Assembly: GCA_002786065.1 (NCBI GenBank)
Contig: NHNY01000018.1
Location: 1-64,000, forward strand
Source of the DNA: Microcyclospora pomicola
Lineage: Eukaryota > Ascomycota > Dothideomycetes > Capnodiales
Length of the DNA stretch: 64,000 nt
Direction: 5' to 3'
Shown here: positions 34,455-48,800 of the stretch, piece after piece
Layout of the letters: each line of letters begins with the position of its first letter
How positions within the stretch are numbered: the stretch's first letter is position 1
The notes under the pieces: generated by a model
The model's database searches: none
Told to the model about the DNA's origin: nothing
Seen by the model: only the letters and a program-made list of their open reading frames with translations
Made by a program: the position numbers and the translations under genes

Positions 34455-34511
34455 ATACTACTATAAAATATTAGAATACTTATATATAGTTTAGTAAGAG
34501 ATTATTTATAC
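34455..34511. other. 57-bp spacer between two oppositely oriented retroelements
   Basis: An AT-rich host remnant that contains one target duplication copy of each neighbour: ATACT at its left end and TATAC at its right end. It shows that the two elements inserted independently rather than by duplication of one. Confidence 0.8.
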
Positions 34512-34727
34512 TGTAAGGCCCCTTTCCTATATAAAGTGAGGTCGAAGTCACGTGTCTCTAGTCTTGGCATAAAGCGACACTTCGGTGCGCGACCTGCGCA
34601 CCTCGTACGCTTTATGGATTATTCTCAGTAGTAACTGTATCATACTATTACTCCCTTATTTCTGTGTACTACGCTATCCTTTAGCATCTAGAAGCTACGC
34701 CCTAGTAGCCTATTGCTGCCCCTTACA
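34512..34727 (+). repeat. LTR (5' LTR of family A copy 2)
   Basis: Begins TGTAAGGCCCC and ends CCCCTTACA. Inverted counterpart of the copy-1 LTRs. Confidence 0.92.
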
Positions 34728-35399
34728 ATTATAATCCATCTTTTAAGGAACATAGCCTAGTACATAGGATGGAGGACATTTAGGAGATAGAAGGGCATAG
34801 CACCCATAAAAACCCTACAGAGACAACTGCGAGCGACACTATATAAGACGCGAGCGCGACGCTAGAAGAGCGCTTACGCATCGCGCGGGAAAAGCGGGAT
34901 CGTCTCATTATGCAACGAGAGCTATAGAGGGTGGAGGAAGAAGTAGCTATGCTTAAGAGAGGTAATAGCATCCCTAATAGCCTCCCTGATCATCTCCAAA
35001 CTAGCTTAGCCATTACTACACTAAGATCCTTAGAACTCACTCCGAGTTTGGTAGGAAGCGCTATATAGTCGCTGCGTAAGCGTGCGACTAGCGACGAAGA
35101 AGAGGATGCGTAACCGCGTTTCAAAAAGCGGGACACTAAGCTGAAGGACTTAGATAAATACTATAGCAAGAGCATTAAGGAATATCGCAACTACGTGCGC
35201 GATACGGAGCTTACTGCTATAAACGCTCTAGGAGCCTTCCCTATAGAAGAAAACCTTATTACTTAGGCCATGCAGTTTCTCGAGGGAGACCCGAAAGAAA
35301 CCTAGTAGTCAGAGTATAAGCGACTAAAGAGCGCAGGTGTCGCACTCAACTAGGAACACTACAAGGCATTTCTACTAGATATCTAGGCAGACCTAGTTA

Positions 35400-35950
35400 A
35401 TCGTGGTATGGAGGCAAGCTAGCAATACAAGAAAGCGGAGCAACGAGAGGGCCAATCTGTAAGGGCCTTCGCTACCTTTCTTAAGACACTAGAAGCGCAG
35501 CTCCCTCTATACACCGAGGCGTAACGTGTGCAGCACCTGTTCACAGGAATGAGGCCGGAATTAAGGGCTTCTCTCTCCAACCATATAGTGATCCCTAACA
35601 CAAGGGAGAAATTGATTGCTGTCGCAACTACTATAGAGACGAACATACGCCGCACTAGAGGCGCACGATCGGGATACGGTCGCATAACTAGAGAGTCACA
35701 CTGTGGTCCTCGAGTCTCCTAAAGGACTCGAGGGAGTAGCAAATCGACGTACCCGACTCGCGCACGCGACGAGCGTCGCGCACTAGAGCCGCGTAAGTAT
35801 GACAACGATACAGCCACAGCACCTAAACCAGGCACTTATTAGACCTGTGGAGAATCAGGTCACATCTCCCCTAACTGTCTAAAGAAGAGGAAGGGTAGAA
35901 ATCCTAACAGGACCCCTATTAACTATGTTAAGGTGGGAAAAGCCTAAGCG
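35400..35950 (+). pseudogene. Gag region of family A copy 2 (fossil)
   Basis: Retrotransposon gag helix region around 35.41-35.69 kb (pattern G-x-S-V-x-x-F-A-x-x-F-x-x-L, then L-F-x-G-M-R-P-E-L-R) followed by a CCHC-type zinc knuckle near 35.84-35.89 kb. Broken; virus-like fossil. Confidence 0.75.
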
Positions 35951-36459
35951 CTTCACAAAGTATAGCCAATGTGCAGCGCAGGGTAATCGAAAAATTATCG
36001 GCTATAGAACATAAGTGTAGCGCGCAACGCGCGCATAGCAGCGAGACCGCACTTACAGCTATCCTTGATCCTAGTGCAGCTATTACCCTAATTGATCAAG
36101 GGACAGCAGTGGACCTTAGTCTTAACCTAATCTCTAGCGACCTTCCTACGCTAGGATAGATAGGCGGCGAACGCAAGCATTATTACGCTGCGTACGAGAT
36201 GCGCGTACGAATAGTAGACGACTATAGTGCGCAGCGCGACATAGACTTCGTAGCATACAGGGTAGACTGTGAAGGAAGCGCTCTGCTACTAGGCATGCAC
36301 ACCCTCTACAAATATAGTGTCAACCTAGACTGTCTAGCTCAGACCTTTAGATATAGGCTAAGTAGTAAGGAAGACATCCAATATGTAGAGGTAGAAGACT
36401 TCGACATAGACGAGGCAGTGTTCCTCGGGCTCGTCGTTACCGATACACCTACGGCGTAA

Positions 36460-37400
36460 GTGCGCGCGACAAGCGACGCACTTCCGCTAGAACTTGCAGG
36501 GAATGTAGAAGTATTTGACAGCGATAAGGCATCCTTATTGCTATCGCATCGACAAACAGACCATCGAATCGATATTATAGAAGGTAAGGAGCCCCTATAT
36601 AGGCCGCTATATAACCTGTTAGAGCGCGAACTGCGCCTATTGCGCGAGTATCTTAAAGAGAATCTTGCGAGCGGTAGGATACGCTATAGCTATAGCCTAG
36701 CAGGGGCCCCAATCCTGTTCGTTCCTAAGAAGGATAGCACCCTTAGACTGTGTGTTGATTATCGTGGTCTAAATGCAGTAACCGTCAAGAATAGGTGCCC
36801 GCTACTATTAATCGCGGAGACACTCGATCGCTTGTCGGGCGCATGTTACTATACGACCCTCGATCTTCGAGAGGCCTACTACAGGATTAGAATCAATCCT
36901 AGAGATGAATGGAAAACAGCCTTTCGCACCCGCTATAGGCACTTCGAATACCTGGTAATGCCCTTCGGACTTACGAACGCACCTGCGACCTTCTAGTCGC
37001 ACATCAATCGTGCGCTAGCAGGGCTGCTAGACACTGTGTGTGTAGTCTATTTAGATAACATCTTGATCTTTACGCACAGCGAGGATATCGCGACGCACTA
37101 GCGCGCGATCAACGAAGTACTTAAGAGACTTAAGCGACACGAACTGTACATGAAATTGTCGAAATGCACCTTCGCTGCGAAGGAAGTATCGTTCCTAGGC
37201 TTTATTGTAAGCACTAAGGGAGTTACTATAGATGCCTCTAAGGTAGAGACTATCACTACCTAGCTAGAGCCTAAAAGCGTGAAGGAACTACAGACGTTCT
37301 TAGGATTCTCGAATTTCTATCGAAGGTTCGTCGCAGGTTACGCGCGCATTACAGCGCCCCTTACAGACCTGCTTAAAGGAAGCAAGGCTTTTAACTAGAG
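36460..37400 (+). pseudogene. Reverse transcriptase region of family A copy 2 (fossil)
   Basis: The best-preserved coding block. A 178-codon frame (36460-36996) holds Ty3/gypsy RT motifs: L-Y-N-L-x-x-x-E-L, the G[20 protein letters not shown] strand, [10 protein letters not shown], the T-x-L-D-L-R-x-A-Y block and [14 protein letters not shown]. The remaining RT and RNase H (T-D-A-S near 37.5 kb) continue to the nested element. Confidence 0.88.
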
Positions 37401-37782
37401 CAGCAATGCTTAAGAAGCGTTCGATAGGCTTAAGACTGCCTATTCAACTGCGCCTATCATGCGCCACTTTAACCTAGCGCGCAAGATCCGTATCGAAACA
37501 GATGCATCTAGATTTGCGATCTCTAGCATCCTCTTACAGCTGTTTGAGGATGACTAATAGCACCCTATTGCCTTTGTCTTAAGGAAGCTTTAAGAAGTAG
37601 AGAGAAATTAGGAAACTTATAATTAAGAGCTGTTAGCTATTGTGTACGCTTTCAAAACATAGCGACATTATGTCGAAGGAGCAAGCTCCTGCGTGGATGT
37701 GTATACCAATCATAACAACCTACGCGGCATACGCGCTGTGTAGAAGCTTAACCCGCGTTAAGCACGCTAGGCGGTTTACCTA

Positions 37783-37787
37783 GCAGC
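37783..37787. repeat. Target site duplication GCAGC of the nested element (left copy)
   Basis: The same five bases follow the right LTR at 49951-49955. Comparing with copy 1 of family A shows the uninterrupted site, which confirms the insertion point. Confidence 0.92.
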
Positions 37788-37971
37788 TGTCACGGACGTG
37801 ACTACCTCCGCCGGACGGTCCGCCGGAGGACATATGTAGCTTTGCATTATACAGATAGCACACCTCAATTATACACATCTTGGAGTTCATTTTGACCACT
37901 TTTGTGTTCCGCTTGTGCGCTCCGCCGAGGTCCGCGCGACATACCGCGAGACCCTCCGCCTGACCGCAACA
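37788..37971 (+). repeat. LTR (5' LTR of family B)
   Basis: 184 bp, TG..CA ends, with a CCGCCGGACGGTCCGCCGG-like inverted motif inside. Pairs with 49767-49950. Confidence 0.93.
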
Positions 37972-39029
37972 ACCTAGTAGCTGGGTTGAACCACCAGTCA
38001 ATTCGGACATCCCGATTAGCACCAGTCGTCCGCATACGACACATTCGCAGCCTTTAGCTGCTTACCAACCCTCGCGACCTCGATCGCGACGGTGCTACCG
38101 ACCTCCGGTAATTACACCAGGTTACAAGAACGCTTCCGCCTATCATATAGCACACTACGCTACGTACAGTGGCAATACTAACAATCCGCTTTGTTCTGAC
38201 GGAGTCTTGGCCCGAGTCCACTTTGGAAGGAACCGAGCTATTGTTTACACAGGTGCTTGCTAAGGGACAAGTGAAGGCAATTGCCTAACACAAATTTCCT
38301 TGCACCTTACCGCAACAACCTATAACCTCAACCACAACTATAAGAGCATTCTCCGACGACTGACTTGTATCAGGGATACAAGTAACCATCCGTCGGAGGA
38401 ACCACTAAACGTCGAGCCGGCATCTATGCAATCACTACTCGCTCGCTTTGACGACAAGATTCGGCTCCCCTAGATCTAGCCAGACCTAATAATCCTTGCT
38501 TAGCAACTCGCAAACTTTGCGTACAACGACAACAGAGCAGCCGTCCTCCGCAAAAAAGGCAAGGGAACCGCTTTCCTCGCGAGCTTCGTCTTGTACCATT
38601 ACCCGGAGGTACTAGGCCAGCCGTCAAGTCTTGACGCTTCTGGGGACTTCTAATTCCCTGGTGAATGGCTAGTCGACAGAAGTCTTCTCACGCAGGCTAC
38701 CAAAACACTCCGTCAACCTTTCCACGACGTAGTCCAAACAGCCTACTACAAGGAAGAATTCCCTCAAGTGATCGCTGCAGGTGTTACCGCCGACCCTGAG
38801 CCTAGTTCGGTGTCAGCACTACAATCAAGCCGCCCGGTTACCAGATCTCAGAGTGTGGTGCAGTCACGTTCAACTGCTCCTCCGACGAGATCGAGCTCCC
38901 CTTAGCAGACCGTCGAAAAGGAAGCGGTTGTAGGAACTACACTAGTTCTGCCCTCGTCACCCTCCGGTTCCGGGGAAGAGATACCTCGTTAGGAGGAAGC
39001 TTTCCACGAAGCAGAAATCATCCGACGTC

Positions 39030-40670
39030 AGACGTACGTGCCACCACCAACCAGTGCACCATCCGACTCGTTAAACGATTCGAACGTATTAGGAGAATCA
39101 ACTCCACTCGAACGTCGAGAAATTCCGCGACTGAGTTCGGGAATCTCATTGATCACCTACGTTCCACTAGAAGACACCACAGTTCACACCATAGCAGAGC
39201 GCGATCGTAACATTCCTAGAATGTACTACTACGAGGAATCGCAACCTGCCGACAACCACGAAACGAGCGCGCCGCCAGCGCAGTTAAGTCGCGCGGAGAT
39301 TAAGGCGATGCAACACGAACTACTAATGTTTCGCGAAAATCTCCGTCTCGACAACGAAGCAGCACGCTTAGGGGCTACTCGCTAGGAACGACGCGGACAG
39401 AAACAACCTGTCTACAGAGACTATGACGACGACCCTTTGCCCGGACGTGCCCTGCGAGAGACACTACAGGAAGATCCTCGGGAACGCCTTTCGCAAGATC
39501 GCCGAGAACGCCACGTACGCTATGAACGCGATGATGAGCTAGAGCCATTCCACCGCCCTGCTCACCACGAGGACCGTCGCCGCGACCTCCCGGAGCGTGC
39601 TCCCTACTATGAAGGTTCGCCGCCGCCTGTCCAATACGTTACAATAACAGACATGCAAACCATCATGCAAAAGATGCTGGCAGAGAACAACTAAGCACTG
39701 TTAAAACAACTGAACGGTGTTTCTGCTTCTACTCAAGCTCTGCCGTCGCAAGAGACGCGCCAAGCACCCTACCAGTCGTACAGAGATGAAACACACCAGC
39801 CAGGGATTTATCGAGAGCGTCACCTACAAACCTACGCCGATCGTGAATACCCGTCGCGCGATACTCCTATAGAACGGGACCGAGTGAGAGTAAGACCCCT
39901 GAGCCATTTCGAAGACGAACCATATGATCGCCAATACGATTAACCACGCGACTACGACCGCGAACATCTGCGCGACCGTCTACGCGACTACGCCCGCGAG
40001 CCGCCGCGTGATCGTGACGGTGGACTGCCGCTCCGCGAATATCCCCCTGCAGTCCCGTCGACTGGTTTGTCGTCTCGGCAGGACTCTAGTCGCAAGGATC
40101 CGGAGTTCAAACCTGACCGTGTGGGTTACTTCAACCCAGACCTCCCTAAAGAACACAGAGAGGGTGAGGTCGTACAGCAAGGCAACAAGACCTACTACCG
40201 CTCAGTCCACATGTTCCTGCAAGCCGCTACAGACTACTACATAGTGGTCCTAGCACATGTGGTCAGGAACGGTCTTAGTCAATGCCTCGCGGGAACAGCT
40301 GCCATTTGGTTCATCTATGTGTTGCCGGGAGAAGTCCGCCAATGGATCCGCGAAGGCGAGGGGATTGACCGCTGGGAAGGCGAACTGTTCAGGAAATTCA
40401 AGATGTCGACGTCGAGGGCAATGGATTTCATGAACAAGCAAGCCTACACATAGGAGTCTGTAAGAAATGGGGACTCCGTGTCGCAGTATATCATAACCAT
40501 CATCCGCTACGCTAAAGAAGCCAATTTCACAGGTATTGAACAACAACTGCTTATAGCGTATAAAGGCATCGACCCCGACCTTCGTCGCGACATCCGCAAG
40601 CCTACGAGACGAACCACCCTAGACGAGTTCACTAGCGAATGCGAAGCCTACGCAGAAACGTAGGAAGACC
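39030..40670 (+). pseudogene. Gag region of family B (fossil)
   Basis: Open pieces at 39.04-39.39 and 39.44-39.69 kb are rich in Arg, Asp and Glu. A piece at 40.07-40.45 kb has gag-like helices around W-I-R-E-G-E-G. A Lys/Arg-rich tail follows. Virus-like fossil, several breaks. Confidence 0.6.
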
Positions 40671-41650
40671 AGGCAGCCAAACGGACAGAACGCTCTTGTA
40701 AGTACAACAGCAATTCGAACAGCTTTAGTCGAGACTACGATGGAGAAGACAACCGCAGGAACTTCGGCTGTAGAGGTCGAGGGTCCGCAGGATCTGAACC
40801 ACGTAATCGCGACTAGGGTAGGTATCCCACTAACAACCCCTAGTATTCTTATTCCCGTAACAATCACATTTCCTAGTCCTCCGTCCCTCTAAACGTGAAA
40901 GAGAAGGTGACGACGACGGTCGAGATCAATGGCCTAAAGCCGAAGGAAGGGTTTCGTCGAAACGACGAGCGTCCCTAGAATCGCTAGACCGACAAGAAAG
41001 ACGATCGCTGCGACGACCGTCGGAGCAACGAGCAGAACGACCGCGCAAACGACAACAGTAGGCGGAACCGTTAGAACAATAGGCCCGAGCGACGTCGCGA
41101 AGTCAACTATGTGTAGGATGAAGAAGGCGACGGAGCTAAAGAGCAAGAGACGGAAGTCGAGCTGAAGGGAGAAGACACAGAGTCGGACAACTCTAGTGAC
41201 TATGAAAATGACGAGGAAGGACACACCTACTTCGTCTCTGCCGGCGCTCGGTCGCCTACATCACTGCAGCTGCTCGCTAGACCACCAGCTCCGCTACAAG
41301 CCAAGCTTACTGCAGCTATCCAGCTATACGCTATAGCGGGGCCTACAACAATTGACTGCAAGGTATGCTACAACAAGTTCGCCTTAAGGAACAAGCTTCA
41401 CGAACACGTTCGGATCAGCCACCTAAAGATGAAAGACGGCAAGCCCTCGTATCCGCTACCAAAGAATCCTAACGTGCACCCTAAGAAGAAGCGCCACGGA
41501 GCCACAACCACGCCGGAGGCTCCGCGGAAGGTGGAGACCAAAACCAAAGTCGATGCTAAACCTAAACCGCGTTACGTGGAGCAGTCTAAGGCAGAGCCCG
41601 TCAAAGGCACTAGTACAGCCTTCCGAAACTACCAACATGTCTAAGGCAAG

Positions 41651-42211
41651 GTGATGCTAACAGAGAACAGTCCCGAACACACAGTGTACTATGACACCGG
41701 CACTGGCATAACATTGGCCAACACCAAATGGGTGACAGACAATCGCCTAGACCTCGAGATTAAGACATTGACAGTTACCTTGAATGGAGTGTCAGGTAAG
41801 GGAGCGACAAAGAAATGGGTTCTCTTAGACTTCTTCATCCTAGTGTGGATCGGAAGGCAGCCAATCCTCTACAAGATTACTAGAGAGGTCCACCTGAAAG
41901 ACGATCTTACTGCTAACCTTCTCGTAGGTATGGACATACTCGTACTAGAGGAAGTCGTGCTGGACACCACTAACCGCCGAGGTATCATTAGAGGCACCCG
42001 GACATTCCCTATTGAAGTCCGCAGAAAGTCGAGCGAGATCATACAGAAGACGGTTACAGCTGCCTATCACATAGTGATCCCGCCTCGAAAGCTCGTTGCG
42101 GTACTAGTCCACTTTAATAGGACCCTTCCGACAGATCGAGACTTCGTGTTCGAGTCCGAAGGCATCTCGGACCAAGGAGTTACAGCTTACAACCATGTAG
42201 TGGACGCCTAG
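41651..42211 (+). pseudogene. Protease region of family B (fossil)
   Basis: A 186-codon frame with a retropepsin-like start (Y-Y-D-T-G-T-G) and the later hydrophobic L-L-V-G-M-D-I-L strand, the usual aspartic protease landmarks of Ty3/gypsy pol. It sits between gag and RT as expected. Confidence 0.7.
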
Positions 42212-42549
42212 TTCTTACAGGCAATGGTCAGAAACGACTCCGACGTACCTGTCACGCTCGGTCGTTATGCGAAACTCGGTACATTAGTCGAGTGTATGTT
42301 CGAAGGCACCTACGCAGTTGACGTAGAAGAACATGGCCTCGCCGGACTTCGGCCTACACAATCGCGTATTGACAGGTCGCTCGAAAGGCGGCATACTACG
42401 GGGGTCACTATTTATGGCACAGACGAGGCGCACGAGGCACTCGCGAAGATTATTGAGGACCACCCAGATCTGTGGCATGACCGTAGCAACATAATCGACA
42501 CTCCGTAGGACTAGATGTTGAGGATCCCTCTAATTCCTAACTACTATGA

Positions 42550-45500
42550 CAAAATCCCTAAGCCTCGCGTTTACAATCTCGGTGCTCGCGACAAAGTCGT
42601 CGTAGACACCCTCTGCGACGGATTGCAGGGACAAGACAAGCTCGGCTGGACCATGCGTGCTACTCCATTTAGCTTTCTAGTTTTCGTTGTGTAGAAAAAA
42701 GTCCCTAATGGCCACGGTAGTTTCGTCGACAAAGGCCGCGCTGTTGTGGACATTAGGGGATTGAACAAACTGTCAATTCCAGACAGCTACCAAATTCCCC
42801 TCTAAGCAGACATGTTTGCGCTGCTTGCTAGTTGCTCCTATATAAGCACTATCGACATGATATCATTTTTCTATTAATTCCCTGTCCACCCTGATGACTA
42901 GCATAAGCTCACAGTAAACACTCACTGTGGGCAGGAATCCTTCAAGGTGGCATTGATAGGCTATTACAACTCAGTACAACATGTCTAGCGAACCATCGAC
43001 AACTTCCTCCGCCCGTGCCGCGAATATGCCCGGGCATACATCGACGACATAGTCATCTTTTCGAAAACGCTGAAGGACTACTGCGGACACCTCCGTCGAG
43101 TGCTCGGCATCCTCGACGCCAAAGGCATAAGCGTATCCCCGAAGAAGTCATTTCTTAGGTACCCTTCTGCGACACTGTTAGGACAGCACGTTAGTGGACT
43201 TGGGTTGGCCACACACGAGGAGAAGCTTAAGGCGATCACGAGTCTCGAGTTCCCTGCCACACTCCAGAAACTAGAGTACTACATCGGATTGACTAACTGG
43301 CTGAGAGCTACGGTTCCATACTACGCACAAGTGTCTGGACTACTTCAGCAGGAAAAGACGAGGCTACTAAAAGCAGGGCCAGTCGAGGGAGGCGCACGAA
43401 AACGTTACGTAGCGAAGACCTTACTTGGCTTATAGCTCTCGGTTAAGGGAGCGGATCTACCGCCGACCCTCCAGTCACTGAAAAACTGCTTCAATCTCCT
43501 CTAGCAGCAGTTCAAGGACACCGCAGACGCGATCCTATTTCACCCCGATCTAAACAGGCGTCTCTACATTGACGTCGACTCCTCCTTCGAATAGGGAACA
43601 GGCGCTGTGGTCTACATAGTGCTCGGCGATCTGGACCCCGTACTGGAAGACGGAAAGGCGATGTGTTTCCCTCGTCACAAAGTACAGGTAGTCACCTTTC
43701 TCAGCAAGGCTCTTACTCCTACAGAGTCTCGCTATTAGCCAACAGAGCTCGAAGTCGGCGGAGTAGTATGGGTCGTGCGAAAGATCCATCACATGCTCCA
43801 CGCTAGTCGACACCCTACCACCGTATTTACCGACCACTACGCAGCTGTCGGCTTGACAGCGCACTATTCCCTTACCACTACTACGTCGACTGACAGGCTG
43901 AACCTGAAGTTGGTCCGTGCCGCTACCTACCTGTTAGCTTACAGGCTCAATGTAGTCTATCGCCCTAGGCGGATCTACCTGGTGCCGGACGCGCTAAGTA
44001 GGCTGCTCGGTGAGAAGTCTACGGAACGAGCCGACGCAGAAATGCTCGACGTCGACGGGGATGACTGGCACAAGGGAACAACGCCAGTATTTCATGTCAT
44101 GCTAGTTGAGATGGACGAACATTTTCGCGAACGTCTCGCTCGAGAGTACGAGCATGACCCGCACTGGTCCAAGGTCCTTCGCATGGTATTGCGGGCTTAA
44201 GCCAAAAACGCAGCAGACCGAGAGCGCGACACTCCGGCGCGCCAGCTGGTTCCCTACTATCGAGGCAAAGACCCGCGGAAAGAGGAAGAGTTCAACAGTC
44301 CCCTAGGCATCCTGTATTTCGAGCGGAACAAACTGTTGTACTCGCGAGACACAGAGAATGGACGTGATCGCTTGTGCATCCTACAGTCAATAGTGAAAGA
44401 GATCTTCTACTAGGCTCACGACGAGAGGCATTACTAGGGTTTCCATAGAGTCTACGATCGAGTAAGGGAATCCTTTGTTATTCGTCACTTGTCAAGGCAG
44501 CTAAAGAAATACATTCTCTGGTGTCTCGAGTGCAGGCGAAACGAGACAGTCCGCCACGCTCTATACAGAGAGCTGAACCCTATCCAGCCAAAATTAGAGG
44601 TCTTCCGTGAGATGACGATGGATTTTATCATGCCACTTCTAGAGACCAAGAAAGGGAAGAACGCTCTGTTGACAATCACAGATAAGATGTTAAAACGCAA
44701 TGCCTTGGTCACTAGCCGCGACGACTGGTCGGCTTCGTAATAGGCGTAGAGATGGTTAGCTAAACTGCAGAAGCTCGACTGGCCAATCCCGGCGGTCATC
44801 GTCTGCGATCGCGACCCTAGGTTCTTGTCTGGATTTTGGCAGAAGGTGATGTCGCTACTTGGCGTTCGTGTACTCGCGGCCACTGCCTACCACCCTTAAA
44901 CTAACGGACAATCGGAGAGGACAAACCAGACAGTGGAGATAGCACTACGCTATTTCCTTATAGCGACTACTAGCGACTGGAGCGAGTGCCTACCGTCGCT
45001 GTAAGCGACGCTGAACAACAGCCGCAACGCTACCACCGGCTACTCACCTAACGAAGTCATCCTCGGCTTCAAAACCAACCTCGATAGCCTTAATGTACTT
45101 AAGGAGCTCCTAGCGCAGGACCTCGCCGCTGTCCGCGGGACCATTCGCAGGGAGATCTAAGACTCCATTGCACTGGCCAATGTGTACATGAAAGAGAGAT
45201 ATGATGCTAAACACAAGCCGCTCTAACTCTAAGCAGGGGACGAGGTCTTCCTGCGCTTGAACCATAGCTACAAAGCTCTAGGGGACCTTCTAGCAAAATT
45301 GTCCTACCAAAGGGAGGGTCTATTCAAAGTACTAGAAAAGGTCGGAAACCTCGCGTACCGGCTGGAACTCCTACCAGCGTACAAGATCCACCCTGTCGTC
45401 TCCGTGGCACAGCTCGAGCCAGCGCCTAAAGGGCGTGATCCGTTTAACAGACAAGCTGATCACGAACCTAGGCCGGTCGCTGCAGCCACCCACGAAGATG

Positions 45501-45610
45501 AGTACGAAATCGAACGGCTGGTTGCAAAGCGAATCACAGTGCGGAAGGGGAAATCGATTACACAGTACAGGGTCAAATGGAAAGGTTGGAACTCACTGCA
45601 CAACGCTTAG
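42550..45610 (+). pseudogene. Reverse transcriptase, RNase H, integrase and chromodomain of family B (fossil)
   Basis: RT landmarks near 42.7-43.4 kb (V-D-I-R-G-L-N; Y-I-D-D-I-V-I-F); RNase H 43.5-44.0 kb; integrase with M-T-M-D-F-I near 44.61 kb and the H-P-x-x-N-G-Q-S-E-R block near 44.9 kb; chromodomain-like Y-R-V-K-W-K-G-W near 45.57 kb. Fossil, many breaks. Confidence 0.8.
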
Positions 45611-45889
45611 TATGACGAGGACGATCTCCAGTCCGCGCAAGACCTCATCCGAGACTACGAGGACAACTACCCGAACGATGGCGGGATGCGCACTCCTAAG
45701 CCTCGAGGTCGCCGTCGACAAGGGACCACCTTACACCCTTCGGGGTCGTGAGGCGTACTGAGACAAGCCGGATCTCCGTGAGGAGGTCTAGACAATATTC
45801 TTCTAACAGCATTATCTTATGGCACGCTTTACCTAACTTCGCGAGTTCTATGAGATCACACGTCTTCACGCGCGATGTTCGCGATTAGC

Positions 45890-48800
45890 ATGTGAATACA
45901 CAGCAAACGTGCCCTACCACACAGTTTCGAAAATTTCACCTTCACAACATTCAGTTTGCTCTATATACTTCTACTATATCAACACTACCCTTCCTTTGTA
46001 TTCACACGCGCATACAGACCGCTACCACGCGAGAGACAGTAGCAGCCTCCGCAGAGCGCCAACAGACAGCCGACGGTCAACAGGGCACACCTAACGCCAA
46101 ACCACCGAGCGCGAGCTCTCCACGACCCTACCCTGCCCCCTAGCCGCTACTAGTGCCAGCGAACCAACTGCCACTTATCAGACAATTGCACCACAGTGTC
46201 GCGTCATACCTGAGAGACCTGTAAGGCCTCCAGAGAGACACAATCACCTTCGGCGACGAAGACATTGACGAGATCACTGTCCGCTGGTCCAAAGAAGTAA
46301 CCAGGCAAAAGGTACTACACGACAAGATCATAGCCCTTAGGACCGCCAGCAGAGTCTGTCAACAATACCCCTTCATCCATAGGGAACTCGAGCGTTTCGC
46401 CCGAGGCCTCTACTAGATCGGCGACTTGACTGCAGACTACTACAAGCGAGCGATCAAAACATTCCTTATCCGAGACACACGCTAGTGCCCTGCACCCACT
46501 GTACTAGTCTTTTCCTACCCTAAAGAGGTAGACCACTTGTTACGAGGTTGGCGGAACAAAGCACAGCGATTTTCGGGCAAGGCCAACATTGCCGGGGACT
46601 TGTCGATCTTCCGTAGTCTTATCCCACCACGCGACTATTACTAGCAGCTTAAGCAGCAACGCGAAATCATCCGCGCAGAGGACTAGGCGACAGTCTGCCT
46701 CACAGGGCAGCTAAGGCTAGTAGACCAGCTCAACGAAGAATATCCCAACTTCAAGGCGCTGATCAGCTATTTCCGTGCGGAGCTCATTGCCGATTACGCC
46801 TAACCACTTGACTAACAGTAGAGCGTCATCGAAGCTCGCTCTTTTAGACTTGCCGCGAGAAACGCGGTGAACGACCTGGTCGACCTTCGCGGCTGCTTCA
46901 ATCACGCAGTCCGCCGATTTCTGTTGCTACTACCTGTTCCCTCCACGCAACAACTGTCGACCGCAAACGCCGCTACTATAGCAGGAGGTTCGAAGGCTTA
47001 CCTAGTCTTCAGACCTAGAACAACGAACCTAAAGTTGAGGTTCCACAAGATATGGATAGGGGAAAGAAACCTGCCACGCACTATACCACGCGAGTCAAAA
47101 GAGCTCGACATAGAAGCCAATACCGCGGAAGTGCCACAGCGCTCTCACATTGCAGTCCGCTTAATCTTCTACAGGCTAAAGAATGCTGCTCTAGCGTTCT
47201 ATTATTTCCTAGAACCTGGCACAATGCTGACAGACTATGAAGTCGGACGTCTCTTAGTCATGTGCTACGACTACGACGTGCTGTCCTCCTAATTCCTGTA
47301 CGAGTAGTGGCCGCATGTATTCACAGTCAACGGGATGGTCTACCTAGCCCGCAGGCAATGCGGACCACCCTACGTGCTGAAGGCTCCAGACGGCACATGG
47401 CGCTACTTGGTCCTGTCCGGAGCTTATCTTCTGTGCGGCGGTGGACATCTACAGGAGATGTTCTAAGGGCGCTAACACCAGCTCGACCAGCTTACCCGTA
47501 GCGAAGGGAGGAAGCAATACCTATAGGGTTACCCGAACAGTACGAGGGACTACTTATACACCGAGTGGTAGGCGCTACACCTAACGTCTTGCATAGTGGG
47601 ATACGACAACCAGCTAGAGGTGAGATAGGACCTAATCCATTGGCCTACTCGCGTCGACTACGACCGCATTCCTGCAGACTTCTAGGAATTTATCCTCCAC
47701 CTAGCAAATGAGAACAGGGTCCCGTAGGTGATCCGCCATGCCCTCCAGACTTACTACCCGAGCGTCTCTGTGCTAATGCAACTACCCGGACATAGTCGCT
47801 TGAAGCACTCTAAGACGACTGCAGACCACCGCACTGCCATCGACACGGTCAATGATCTAGTAGGTTCGTGTACCTTCCTAGCAGAGATCGCAATGCCACA
47901 CAACTTTACACGCCAGTTCGTCGAGGCCGCCCGACAGAGAGCCCAGACCGGCCTAACCGCGACCACAGCGCAGGTCTCCACCGCGCAGACTGAAACAAGC
48001 GACGACACGGGGTACGAAGGCGACGAGGTCGCCACGACAGCGATACAGGGAATACACTCAGTAACAGAAATGGCGGTCCGTGGACTGCTTACGTCGACCT
48101 GTAACTCGCACATGCGCACCCTCCGCGCAAATAAGGCATTAAAAGAACTCTCAATCTTACCTGCAGGAATCCGAGATAGCCTTACAAAGACGCTGCAGCT
48201 GCTTACAGACGTCTAGAAAGACACCACGCAGTTCACCCACACTACTACAGCGATGATCTTGCGCGACATCGTAGTGCGCACTGCCTGTACTGTTAGTAAG
48301 GTGGGCAACGCTCGACTACTAGAGGCGCTGCCAGACCTTATGGTGCTCGAATTCGACCTGTATGGACTGGACGCAGCGGCAGTCACGATAATGCTCTAGG
48401 AGAAGACCTCCGACAAGATACGCGAGCTCGCCAACGACATTCCGACCACGGCGCTAGAAGAAGATGACGACGACAGCGCTAAGGTTGCGTCGTGGTTCGA
48501 CAAGGACATTCTATCGGTGAATTTCGTGGGCGCCGTTCTCCTTCAGAAAGAACAGCGCGGCAAGGGACCGGTTCGTGCAACGAGCGAGGAGGCCACGGTC
48601 GACGTTCACGCTAGCAGCTAAACCCCCATTAGCTAGACCCCTAGACAAGCCACACTGCTACCGAACCCCTACGCTGTGGGACAACCTTACATCCCTTAGC
48701 AGTTACTTAAGCCAGAGTAGATCGTTTAACAGCAGCAGCTAAGCCCGCATCTCAGTTCACCACATGTCGCACTACAGCAATTCGCGCAACATCAGTTCTA